The notes below the pieces were generated by a model. The model did no database searches. It worked only from the letters and a program-made list of their open reading frames with translations, and was not told the DNA's origin. The position numbers and the translations under genes are program-made. Source: Scleropages formosus (taxonomy: Eukaryota; Chordata; Actinopteri; Osteoglossiformes; Osteoglossidae). From it: DNA of 64,000 bases. Of the stretch, positions 16,474-33,900 are shown in pieces. Position 1 is the stretch's first letter. Each line of letters begins with the position of its first letter. Where the stretch lies: NCBI RefSeq assembly GCF_900964775.1, contig NC_041813.1, positions 32,242,960-32,306,959 on the forward strand, written 5' to 3'.

Positions 16474-17624
16474 ATGACTCGGTCGTCCTGGGAACTAACA
16501 CTTCGCCTGACAGGTGAGTGTGCGTTCATTCGTGCGAGTGTGTGTGCGACTCTGTGCGGCCCACCCCATCCTTCAGCCCCTCTCGCTCTGCCTCAGTTGC
16601 GGTGCTGCTGTGTGTCTCGCTGCATTCCCACGCCATCGGCCTCAGTGACCTGCTGGACAGGGCGTCTCAGCTTTCCGACCGGCTCCACTCGCTCAGCGCG
16701 TCGCTCACCAACGACCTGGTGAGGGTCCCGCTGCACCGCGCATCTTGTGTCAGCAGAACGCTGCCGCCACGTTCCTCCGGCCACGGAGCCCTTCTCGCTC
16801 CGTTGGCACACCTCAAGACGCGTCACTGACACTTTCGCTCGTAGTAGAGTGCTCAAGGGTTCAATGGTAGCTCTCTTCCTCCTCATTCCAAACATTTAGG
16901 ACGATTTAGCCACTAGTGCTCTTGCTTCCATGTGCCTTACTCTCTGTGTCAGGACTCATACTTCTCCCCTGTGGGCCACGTGATGATGCCCCGCCCATCG
17001 ATGTGCCACACGTCCGCCCTTCAGACCCCCAGCGACAAGGACCAAGCGCTGAGAGTGCCGGTGGGTGAGCCGGTCGCTGTCTCTGCTCTGATACGTTGCC
17101 CCTAAACAGGGGCTGTGGAAATGCCCCGTGACCCTTGTATCCCGACCCTAAACCCACAGGAATCGGAGCTTCTCTCCCTCATCCGCTCTTTGCTCCTCTC
17201 CTGGAGTGACCCCCTGCTCCTGCTTTCCCTGGAGGCCCCCACTCTGCCTCATCCGTCCAACAACGCCATCCACAGCAAGACGAAGGAGCTGCAGGACAAC
17301 ATGCAAAACCTGAACTCGGGTCTGGAAAGGCTGGTGCACAAGGTGAGCGCAACATGGAGGATGGGTGTGGTTGGGGGAGGGGGAGAGTTGGGGTGCCTCT
17401 CGCTGTCTCTGTGCGATCGAGTTCTCTCCTCCCTCTTACAGATTGGCTACAAGTCGCCCACCTTCCTCCCTTTCAAAGGGCACGAGCTCAGCGACGACAA
17501 GATCTCACGGCTCACCTACTTCCACTTCCTGCTGTCCTGCTTCCGAAGGGACTCGCACAAAATCGACAGCTTCCTCAAGGTCCTCCGGTGCAGGGAGGCT
17601 AGGATGCGCCCTGAGTTTTGCTAA
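16474..17624 (+). CDS. prl: Prolactin precursor, 5 exons, 211 aa
   Basis: Pituitary four-helix cytokine hormone, secreted, acting through the prolactin receptor and JAK2/STAT5; in fish it controls ion balance in fresh water. Exons: 16474-16513, 16597-16718, 16953-17060, 17160-17342, 17442-17624. All have GT-AG borders and the five-exon layout of the GH/PRL family. Residues 1-26 form a signal peptide (core [13 protein letters not shown]) and the mature hormone begins near [12 protein letters not shown]. Diagnostic segments are [25 protein letters not shown] and [20 protein letters not shown]. Mature cysteines are C72, C184, C201 and C211 only, i.e. the two-disulfide pattern of teleost prolactin 1 without the N-terminal disulfide of tetrapods. 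The C-terminus EFC ends at the last cysteine, as is normal in fish. Confidence 0.97.
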
Positions 17625-18391
17625 AGGAGGTGCCGCTTTCAGTTCTACACTCCAGCCATGTGCATACAGACGTGGGAGATGGGGAGAACGGGCGGGAGGG
17701 GGGGCACAAGGAACAACCCCCTCCAGGAGGTGACTGTTGTACGGCTGTGAGGAAACCTTCTAGGTCTGTTTGCTCCTCTCTGCTACTGTTTGTGCTCTAT
17801 GTTTCTTGGTGTTTTTACTTTACCCTGAAAATTCTGCATCATTCAGCCCAACCTTTTTTAAACACATGAAATGTTTTACAACGTGGGGGGGGAGGGGGGG
17901 GTCAAGCACATGGGGCTTATTTTCCACAAAAATTGTTCAATATCCCAACTTAAGACTTACAGCTGAGAATCACACACCACCACCTGCATCTGGAATAGTG
18001 ATTTCTTTGCCATTTTCCCAAGGTGTGGTTAGGAAAAGGAAATTTGCATCATATTTCATTGTGTGTTGTGTTATCCATTACCTACCAAAGTTACACACTT
18101 TGGACATGAGCAACTTTGTGAGCTGTAATAAAACTACCATGCAAAGTATCAGCATACAGTGATGACTCATTCTAGTGCACTGCGCACAGCAACATTCATG
18201 TGTGTATCATAAACTGTCATTCCTCAGTGGGAAAGGAAGGCTGACGTTTGCATTTAGACAAGCAGCTTCTTCGAGGAAAGCGCGAGATGGCACCAAGGAG
18301 CGCAAGAACTGAGAACTATCAGGGTCCCTCATCGATCCAGGTTATGCACAAAGAGAAAGAAATCCAAGACAAAACAGTAACCATCATCCCC
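17625..18391 (+). other. prl 3' UTR and gap between convergent genes
   Basis: The prolactin 3' UTR runs to about 18150. The 240 bp after it separates the prl and prmt1 poly(A) signals. No other gene is seen. Confidence 0.6.
18127..18132 (+). terminator. Poly(A) signal for prl
   Basis: AATAAA about 500 nt after the prl stop codon, in AT-rich sequence. Confidence 0.7.
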
Positions 18392-18397
18392 TTTATT
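18392..18397 (-). terminator. Poly(A) signal for prmt1
   Basis: Minus-strand AATAAA about 1.1 kb after the prmt1 stop (19501). It faces the prl signal 260 bp away, so the two genes converge. Confidence 0.65.
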
Positions 18398-19500
18398 TTA
18401 TATTAATGACAAATAAAAAAGGGTAACGGGAGCAATCCAAGCACTCTCACAAGTCATTGCAAAGTTGTCAAAATTCACAAGGGTTACAACGTGACCCACC
18501 AAACATACAGCGTAACCCATGACCCCAGGACAGGTCAAGACATTTCCAGGTCCGACTCGACTCTCAACAAGAGGTACCACTGGACTGCAGTTCAGGAACA
18601 CGAAAGGGTAGCTGTATTCACGGTTGCCTCGGAGCAGCAGCCCAGCGACTCTATAAAAAAAGGTTTTGACCAACACTGTGCAGTTAAATATTTAACACTG
18701 TCAATCGTAGCAGTCTAAGGAAACCATTGACATGCTTCATATTGGAACGCATAATGACAGCTCCCCCTGCTGTCTCCTCATATGAACCGCAGCAGGTGCA
18801 AGACTCCTGCATAATGGAAGCAGTGGTGACGGACCACACCGCAACAGGGATGTGTCATAAACAAGCCACAAATGTAGAAGACCTGCGAAAGGCTCCCAAC
18901 GCACCGAGACCTACTTCCCCTGTCCTCGGGGAGGCCAAAGTTCTTCGCTGGGATGCCTATTCATTGTTACTTACACTTAAAGTTTAAGGGAATTCACAAG
19001 TCGATGACGGCAGGTGAGCACTTCCCCACAAGATGTGATGTACATTGAGGTGGGGGGCGACTCTGGAGCAAACTGGAACATCCATTATAAAGAGGAGTGC
19101 GAGGCTGGAAGCTACCACCATGTCAAGAGACCCAGATGGCATCACAATGGAGACGGGACTTGACGAGAACGACACAGGCGAGATGGGATCTGCGTGTGCG
19201 CTGCATAAGCAGTGTCCACTTTCAACATTACACAAGTGTGCTTTGGGGTGAGGGTTAGAGGGTGTCATGTGGCACTTAAACTGAGGCCCTAATAACACCA
19301 AAACAACATGGTTCTGTTGGCTACTATGCTCTACAAGGGCTTTGCTGGGTCACTCACAAAACCACGTCTCAAACAAAAATTATTCAGAAACAAAGAAATA
19401 TTTTAAAATGCTGCTGCGCATGACAGTGGTGTGTGTCTAAGGACATGTGGCGGCGCACACACCGACCCCGTGACTCGCTGCTATGTGCTGCAAATGGCCT

Positions 19501-24989
<5,489 letters not shown>

Positions 24990-25854
24990 TTCAACTCTAC
25001 GCAGCTCCTTCTCGACGCGCGGCGCAGGGAGGAGGCACGAGGCACAAGGCCCGCCCTCGCACCCAAAGGGCTCGCCGTGATTGGAGAAAAGAAGCACGTA
25101 GTGCTTGATTGACAGAAGCTCCGAGTCCCCGATCCGTCACTGGTCAGTCGCCTATATGAATTTTTCAGCGCAGCTCTGCCTGAAACTGGGAACGTTATGA
25201 ATAGCGGATAATAAAAGTCATTAATCACGGGGGGATTGTGGCTGCAGCTCTGAAAAATCATGTGCCCGAAGCAGGAAGGACGTGAATAAATAAATGTAAG
25301 GACGTGGCTGTGAGAGGACTGACTATCACACACAGTGTAGGGACAGTGAGTGACAGTGACAGTGACAGTGGCCGAGTGTGGAGGTACAACACGAGACAGA
25401 CAGACACTAGAGCAGCAGTCAGCACAGCCACAGGCCCGGACCAGAGCATCCTTACTGAACGGAAAAGATTCAGGTGGATCTCGGCTGGATACATTGCCGT
25501 GTAACAGCCTGCGTGGGTCTACTCATCATCTGCTCATCATGTACTCATCACCAGAATTAAGCGTGGCAAAAATACCGCTGCATTTTCTCTCCTTGCTTTG
25601 GGATCATATTACATTGATGATTGAAAGAGTCCCTGGGATAAGGCCATATCCAAACTTAGACATGATTTTTATGGTTCAGTACATTCTTTTCATATGAGTC
25701 TTATGCATTTTTCCCCAGCCTTCAGAATGCATTGACGTGCATTATTTATCCGTTTATCTCCGTGTCTTCAAGTGTATGTGTATGTGTGTGTATGTTGCCC
25801 GCTGTGTGCTGCTGCATCCAAACAGAATTTCCTTCTGGGGTTAGTAGGGTTTTC

Positions 25855-25898
25855 ATTCATTCATTCATTCATTCATTCATTCGTTCATTCGTTCATTT
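25855..25898. repeat. (ATTC)n microsatellite
   Basis: About ten ATTC tetramers, the last ones with T-to-G changes. Confidence 0.95.
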
Positions 25899-27340
25899 TA
25901 GTATTATTCATTTACCCAGTGCCTTTGTTCCCAGACCATACATGATGTGACAAGAGGTTCTGTCAGCAATGTACATTTACACAGCCATTTCTTTAGCAGG
26001 GTATTCCTGCGAGAGAAAGTAAGACTAAGAGCCTTGGACGGGGCTGCTGCAGCTGCCCTGGTGAAGAGGTTTGTTCATTTTATACGCAATACCTCTGTGT
26101 TGCAGTCTATTGGCATTAAAGTATGAAAGGCTTTACAATATGATTTTCTTGATCTTATGGATGATCAGCTCAAAATTGTTACTCAAGATCAGGAGGCATT
26201 CATGGTAAAATGTACAAGTGTTCATTTGGCACATCGGCAGAGAGAGAAGTGGGTCCGAAAGAGATGTGTTTAGAGACTTGAACACTGACTGAGAGGGATT
26301 TGGGAGTTCTCACTGAAGATGGAGCTCATTTCACCACAACGGAGAACCAACAACTTCTGGGCTTTTGAGTTTGCACCTCTTGCGAGCGGAGTGACCGAGC
26401 GGCCAGCGGCTGAGCCCCCGTATCGAACGATCGGGTCTAAGTTGTGCGTTTTGGGCCGCAAATCCTTCGACGGGCTCCTAGGCCATTCCCACAGTGGGGA
26501 CTCGATACCGGCTGCAGGAAGCCAGTGGAGAGGGACGAGGAGGGGAGGTACATGGCATCTCTGTTACAGTATGACCACTGGAGACAACACCTCGGGGAAG
26601 GTACATGCTGTCTAAAGCTTGTTACAAGCAGATGACATGACCCATATCGCTGCCGTACTGAAATCGTTTACTGTTGCATTACAGTGTTTTAGACGTGTTC
26701 AGTGACAACGGTGTGTCCCGCCCCACGAACTCGCTCAATCCAATGAAAACGATCATGGCGTTTGAGCGACGTACGATTGAACCGATAGCGTAAAGGGGGC
26801 GGGGCAAACCGCACACCTCTCCGCCAATGACGATTACCAGGTTGGGCGGCCCGGGAGGTCATGGGAACCCAAGAGTCCCAGCGCGAGACGGACAGCAGGC
26901 GCGCTGGCAGGATTGCTGGTCACGAGTCCCATCCGTTCGAGTGTCGTGCAAGAGGCGACAGCGGCGACGAAAAGGTGAAACACGGATACGCTCCTTTAGC
27001 GGAATGTATTCCGTGAAAAAGGTTGCCGGAGGAGCCGGGTTGTTCCGAAGGATTTTGCTTGCTGATGCGCTCACTCACTCACTCACTTAGTCCTGCCGTG
27101 AATGATAGAGAGAGAGAGAGAGAAAGCTAGCAGAGTGCTAACAAGCCGCGGCCGGCCGGGTCAGTCGGTCAGTCAGGAGGTAGCCGCGGACCGTCCGCTT
27201 CGCTGTCCGCCTCCGAGCCCTTCGCGTTCGCTTCGGCTGGGACCTGAATCCCTCCCCGCTTTCTTGACGGAAATTGAACTGCCGTTACCTCCGCGGCTCA
27301 GCTGCCTGCCTGGCTGGGCCCCACTCTGCTGGCTGCTGCT

Positions 27341-27431
27341 GGTAGTGAGTGAGTGGGTGAGTGGGTGACTGAGTGAGTGGGAACATCGCGTTCCGCAGAC
27401 AGTCAGTCAGTCACTCACTCCCTCACTCGCT
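27341..27431. repeat. Inverted (GTGA)n / (TCAC)n repeat, potential hairpin
   Basis: A GTGAGTGAGTGGGTGAGTGG-type arm (about 27344-27381) is followed after about 20 bp by CAGTCAGTCAGTCACTCACT and CCCTCACTCGC (about 27400-27430). The arms are largely complementary. It lies about 600 bp before the ap2a1 start codon. Confidence 0.75.
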
Positions 27432-27484
27432 GTTAACGGCGGCGGCTTCCAGAGTAACGCGGAAACGCCGTTTCAAACGGCTCT

Positions 27485-27835
27485 GCTGTCAAGGCTATAG
27501 GCTATATAGCTCTGTAGTGCCCTACCTCCATCCATATCTCTGTAGTTCTACCTCCATCTTCATGTATCTAGCTCCGCACCTCCATGTATTTATATCTGTA
27601 GCTCTGTGTGTAGTTCTATATCTTCATTCATATATCTATAGCTGCGTGGTTCTATAGTTCCATATATATCTATAGTCCCTGTAGCTCCAGATATCCATTG
27701 CTCTATTTCTAGGTCTGTGTGACAGTGTAGCTTCCGTAGCTCTGCAGTTCTATACCTCTGTGGCTCTATATCTCTGCAGCTCTAAAGCTCTGCGGCTGTC
27801 TCGTACGAAGTCTCCGTAGCCCCGCATCTCTACCT
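27485..27835 (+). repeat. Degenerate tandem repeat of a CTGTAGCTCTA-like unit
   Basis: About 350 bp made of irregular 10-16 bp units of the form TCTGTAGCTCTATA, TCTGTAGTTCTATA and TCTATAGCT. It ends about 140 bp before the ap2a1 ATG, so it is probably in the 5' UTR or core promoter. Confidence 0.7.
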
Positions 27836-27973
27836 TCGAACGCGGCTCCTCCACCCCGGCCCGGGCGCCGCCGACCTCAGCGGCCACAGCGGCGACGTCG
27901 AGAAGTGCGCGGCGCGGTCCGCGGCAAAGCGGACTCCTGTTGGCGACTCCCAGCAAGCAGGAGGAGTATCAAG

Positions 27974-30900
27974 ATGCCGGCTGTGTCAAAGGGAGATGGA
28001 ATGCGAGGGTTGGCGGTGTTCATCTCGGACATCCGCAACTGTAAGTGCCCTCGTTCCCCCCCGTTGTATGTCCCCTGTTGCTGTCGCTACTCCTGGGTCC
28101 GTCTCTGTAACGCGGCACCGTCGCCGAGCTGCTGCTGTCCTCCCACCTGCTCTTTTGCTCCATAAATCTCAAAACAAGGGACTGCGTGTTAAAATGGGAC
28201 GTTGATCGTGGCCTAGTTTGCAGACACTTCGCTGTTGGCTGGTAACGCGCACACACTCTGTATTGAGTTGCTGGAGCTGGGTCCTTCCATTGAGAGTCTA
28301 CGGGTGGCTGCTGGGGAAGCCGCTGGCTGAACCGTGGGCCTTTGCCTCACCGCAGAAATACGGCGCTCGGACACCGCTCGTACACTGCTCTTACGCTGCC
28401 GCCCTCTGTTCTCCGACAGCATCTGTGCATGTGGCCTTTGTGTGATGTGTGATGGGATGGTGGCGTGGTGTATACGTTCACTTTTCGTGTTTGCGCTTCG
28501 CAGCCTGGATTCCATTGAGGACTTGCTTTAAAGGACGGCCTCTCCTTGTAGCTGAGCACACATTGTGTTTTGGCTTCTCTTCAAAGTTGTGCCATTTTCT
28601 GCTTTTAAATGCAGGCGTGTTTTATACCGATTGTGATATTGAACGTCACGTGAACCCGAGGTTATGCAGTATACGGGAGTACGTGTGGAAGATGCGCGCT
28701 TCTCATAGTTCTTGCATAACTGCCGTCTCGGGCTGTCCTATATCTTTTGGTCATCGAGTGGCTCCCCAGCAAGCGCAGCCGACATTCATCTGTAAGGTTT
28801 CGGCAAGTCTCCTGTGTTGAACTCCTGCAGAGCAAGTTAAAGATCGGTGTGTCGTACGATGCCGCTCCTTCCTCCTTTGACTTTCGAAGCAGTCTCCGTG
28901 TTGAAAGTTGTTTGTTTGAAACCATTCTCTTGCCATTTCTTTGTTTTTTCATCAGTCTAATGGATGCTTGTGGTTTTCCCTGTAGTTTTTCTTGTTCTTG
29001 TCCATTTTCCTCCCTCCACATTTGTTAATCTTGGTCTGCAGGCGTCTGATTCACCCCCGGACCACACACCCACTTTCCCAGAGTGCCTATCTCTCTTTGG
29101 GCACTCCCACTGGGCTGCTCTGCCACAGTCCACCAAGCACCTGCACTCTAACTCACAATGTCCTAGTGGTCTTGTTCTCATCTCCGGTTGGGTGCTCTCT
29201 GCAGGTAAGAGTAAAGAGGCTGAGATCAAGCGAATTAATAAGGAGTTGGCCAACATCCGCTCCAAGTTTAAAGGAGACAAGGCGTTGGATGGCTACAGTA
29301 AGAAGAAGTATGTGTGCAAGCTACTCTTCATCTTCTTGTTGGGTCACGACATTGACTTTGGCCACATGGAGGCGGTCAACCTGCTCAGCTCCAACAAGTA
29401 CACAGAGAAGCAGATTGTAAGTGAGAATAGTGGCTCGTCTTTTTCCTCCTTCCTTTTTTCCTTTAGCGCCCGGCAAGAGTTGGGTTAACCTGGGTTCACC
29501 CTCTGCCACCCGCTCATGCAGGGCTACCTCTTCATCTCGGTGCTGGTAAACTCCAACAGCGAGCTGATCCGCCTCATCAACAATGCCATCAAGAACGACC
29601 TGGCCAGCAGGAACCCCACCTTCATGTGTCTGGCCCTGCACTGCATCGCCAATGTGGGCAGCAGAGAGATGGCTGAGGCCTTTGCTGGGGAGATTCCACG
29701 CATTCTGGTGGCCGGGTGAGTTAACCAGTCTGCTTTTTTTGGAGCGCTGGACCTTGAAGGGGGGAGAAATGTGGAGCAGAAGCCAGGTTGTTTAGGTAAA
29801 GATATCGTAAGACCAAAAAATGCAGATTTAAAAACTGCCAGCTGTACACGTTTCGTGGCCTTGTGTTTTTGGTGAGCAGAGTGAGACAGCTCTGAAGATG
29901 CTAGTAGGCTAAGGATGGCTTGCGCTTCCTGTTGACAGTGACACCATGGATAGCGTAAAGCAGTCGGCAGCCCTCTGCCTGCTGCGCCTTTACAAAACAT
30001 CCCCAGACCTCGTACTGATGGGCGAGTGGACATCCAGGGTGGTGCACCTGCTCAACGATCAGCACATGGTGAGATGCCACTCGGGACTGGTTTTTTGTCA
30101 TTGGGCACAGTGCCTCCTGGTGGTCAGTGTAGGCCTGTGACCAGTGTTGCTCGAACTCGCCGTAAGTAGTCGGAATCGAACTAAACGCAGGTGGCCATAA
30201 TGCGAGGGAGAGTCGGCACGGTTTTGGTGGGATTGTTGCTTTGTATTTTGCGCCGGGCTTCACGACTGCACTCAGTCCGTATCGATCGCCTTAACTGCTC
30301 CTTTTGTCCCAGGGTGTAGTGACTGCTGCCATTTCCCTCATCACCTGCCTCAGCCAGAAGAACCCAGATGAGTTCAAGACCTGCGTGTCTCTAGCTGTGT
30401 CCCGACTGAGCAGGGTGAGTTTCGCAGTCCTCGTTCTGTTTGTGCGCACGCCAGTACTGTCGCGTGCTGTTCAGTTGAGCAGCCGCCGTCCTCCATGGTA
30501 TGTTTAGTCACACGACTGTTGTTTCTGCCAGATTGTTTCGTCAGCCTCCACAGACCTGCAGGACTATACCTACTACTTTGTACCAGCGCCGTGGCTCTCT
30601 TGCAAGCTGCTGCGTCTGCTCCAGTGCTACCCACCACCGGAGGATGGCGCCGTGAAGGGCCGGCTTGTAGAGTGCCTCGAGACGATCCTCAACAAGGCCC
30701 AGGAGCCACCCAAGTCCAAGAAGGTGCAGCACTCTAATGCCAAGAACGCGATCCTGTTCGAGGCCATCTCCCTCATCATACACTACGACAGGTGAAGCCA
30801 CGCGCTGTGCTAACCCGTCCTCCCCTGTCTGTGGTTCTGCCTTCTCAGTATCTCTGTCTGTCTCTCTGGTCAGCGAACCCAACCTGCTGGTGCGTGCTTG

Positions 30901-33900
30901 TAACCAGCTGGGCCAGTTCCTTCAGCATCGCGAGACCAACCTGCGTTACCTGGCCCTGGAGAGCATGTGCACGCTGGCCAGCTCGGAGTTCTCCCATGAG
31001 GCTGTTAAGACGCACATCGAGACGGTCATCAATGCTCTGAAGGTGTGCAGTGTCCTCACAGGACTGTGACTCGGTGTATCGTCATGCAGACGGCAGGCTG
31101 CGCCACAAGTGTCGGTTCCCAGGCATTCCCTCTGAGTTGCACGCTTATGTCCCGAATTGTGACCCTTCCCAAGCTTGATCTTTATTTGATGAGCAGGAAG
31201 TGCAGGAACTGTGCTGTGCTGTGTGTGTTCAGGCAGCTGACCATGCTCTGCTCTCTGGCTGTCCCTCCAGACGGAGCGTGACGTGAGTGTGCGACAGCGT
31301 GCGGCCGACCTGCTCTACGCCATGTGTGACCGCAGCAACGCCAAGCAGATTGTGGCCGAGATGCTGAGCTACCTGGAGACAGCAGACTACTCCATCAGGG
31401 AGGAAATGGTGTGTGTGCTTCCCCAGACCCTCGCTCGGTTTTTCTGTCATTGTGTGAATCTCCACTTGGTCTCTCCTCCATTCACTCGCTGCTTGCTTGC
31501 TTCTGAGCCGTTGTGATGTCGCAGGTGCTCAAGGTGGCCATCCTGGCCGAGAAGTATGCAGTGGACTACTCCTGGTACGTAGATACCATCCTCAACCTGA
31601 TCCGCATCGCAGGGGACTACGTGAGCGAGGAGGTGTGGTACAGGGTTATCCAGATCGTCATCAATCGTGACGATGTGCAGGGCTACGCTGCCAAGACCGT
31701 TTTTGAGGTATGGTAAAAACGACAGACAAATCCGTGTTACTCACGGTGCTAATAATGAAGGCCAATCTTGTGCTTTTGCACACGTCCCTCCCAGGCTCTT
31801 CAGGCACCAGCCTGCCACGAGAACATGGTGAAGGTGGGTGGGTACATTCTGGGGGAGTTTGGCAACCTCATCGCTGGAGACCCGCGCTCCAGGTAAGAAG
31901 GGCTGCGGCTGACTCGTTCTCGGCTGGGCTTCTTCCCTCGTGAGCCAGACCCGTTCCTCTGTTTGTCTCTTCCCAAGCCCCCTGGTCCAGTTCAACCTGC
32001 TGCATTCCAAGTTTCACCTGTGCTCCGTGCCAACGCGCGCCCTCCTGCTCTCTGCCTACATCAAGTTCATCAACCTCTTCCCCGAGACCAAGGCCACGAT
32101 CCAGGAGGTGCTGCGCTGCGACAGCCAGATCCGCAACTCGGACGTGGAGCTGCAGCAGCGCGCCGTTGAGTACCTCAAGCTGTCCTCTATCGCCAGTACC
32201 GACGTCCTGGTGAGGGAACGGGATGGGGCGGAGCGGGGCCGGGCATCACGCTGGTCTCCTGGGGCGCTACCACAGTGATGGAGCTTCTGCTTCTGCAGTT
32301 GTTTGGATCTTTCTGATCCACAGGCCACGGTCCTGGAGGAGATGCCCCCGTTCCCGGAGAGAGAGTCGTCCATCCTAGCCAAGCTGAAGAAGAAGAAGGG
32401 ACCGGGGGCCGTATCGGTGTCTGACCTGGACGAGGGCAAGAGGGATGGAGGAGGAGAGCTCAACGGGGCAGGGGAGAGGGGTCCGGAGAGTTCTGTGGTG
32501 GCCACCTCCAACACAGTGAGTAGGGGAAGTGGTGGGGGGTGGTACGTGACCCCGTTGGGTCTCCTTTAATCTTCTCGCTCTCTCCTCTTCAGTCTACTCC
32601 CTCTCCATCTGCCGACCTGTTGGGCCTTCGGTCTGCACCTCCCGTTGGCTCAGCTGCTCAGGGCGCTGGCAGCCTATTGGTTGACGTGTTCTCGGAGGCG
32701 GGACCTTTGGCCCCCGCTTCTGGGGTCAACGACGATGGCTTTCTCAGGTGAACTGACAGTGTTTGTTGTTATCGCCAGACGCATATCCTCGTCGTTTCAT
32801 TGTAATCTGGATATTCTGCTGTTTCTGTACCTCTTTCGAAAAGCTGTTTTTTTTTTTGCTGGTTCTTCATGTGGTTTAGAAGCGCACCTGTCCAAAGCGT
32901 GCATAATGAGAGAGGTGATGAATGTCAAATATCACCTTTGCACGAGTGATCAGATCTTCTGGTATTTTCACTGTCATCGTCTGCTGCTTTTTCTTGCTGT
33001 CCTGTCGGCTCCTTTTTATTTTCCTTCCTGTGTTTGTCATTTTATCTTCATTATCTTGCTGTATATGTGACACTCTCTCTTCTTGCCTTTTCTTTCCCTT
33101 CCCTCTCTCTCTTTCTCTTCCTTTCTCTGTCCTGCATTTGTTCATTTGACTCGTCCTCGATTGTGATTGGACGTTGGCAGAGATCTGGAACCTGCTACTG
33201 AGAACTCTGACGCCCTATTGGTTGAAGCTCCTGGTGAATCGGAGTAAGGGGCCAGAGTCTAAGATTGTCGTACGCAAAAGAAATGAAAACAGTGTCCAGC
33301 TGCTTTGAATACTGTTCATCTTTATAGTTGACGGATAAATGTGAACGAGGATGTTTACCTAATGACTAGTGAGGCACGCAAACAAAGTTGTCCTTTCGCA
33401 ATGCCTTTAATCTTGAAGGTTATCAGACTTGGAATGCTTTTACTAACCATGTATTTTTTTTTTTCCTCCATCTCCCTTGTTTTAAATCACGCTTCACTTC
33501 TTCCTTCCTTTCCTCATGCAACCCCTGTACCCAAATCTCATGCTCATCCTTTCCATGTAAATTTCTAATCTGGCTCCGTTTCATATTTCCTCCTGGCCGC
33601 ACCATCTCCTCTCACCCTCATCCATCTCCCATGTGCGTCTTGCGTGCTGCGCTGACCTCCCTGCTCCGTCTGATGTGCTCTCCTCCTTGCCATCTCAGCT
33701 CGGAGGATTCTGCTCCACCTCTCCCAGAATCAGATGAGCTTCTCAACAAGTAAGATCTCTGTCCTCTTTGTCTTGAGCAGGGGTGCACAACTCAGGTGTG
33801 AAAGGGTGCGACTCCAGCGGCTTTAACGTGATGCATGTTACTTTGTGCTTTGCTGATACCTGAAATACCGGGTGTGGTGAAGGAACAAAGAGCTGAGGTG

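Larger units (their letters stand above)
24990..27973. other. Head-to-head intergenic region of prmt1 and ap2a1
   Basis: No further gene is recognised. The prmt1 promoter should lie near 25000-25150 (GC-rich, with CCAAT-type ATTGG at 25079). The ap2a1 promoter and 5' UTR should lie within 26700-27970, which is CpG-rich. Between them is AT-rich sequence with an (ATTC)n tract and short SINE-tail-like pieces near 25965-26000. Confidence 0.5.

Noticed and set aside
26380-26470. tRNA-gene-like sequence (AGTGACCGAGCGGCCAG and GTATCGAACGATCGGG)
   Set aside because: It does not fold into a tRNA cloverleaf in my reading: A/B-box spacing and acceptor stem complementarity are missing.
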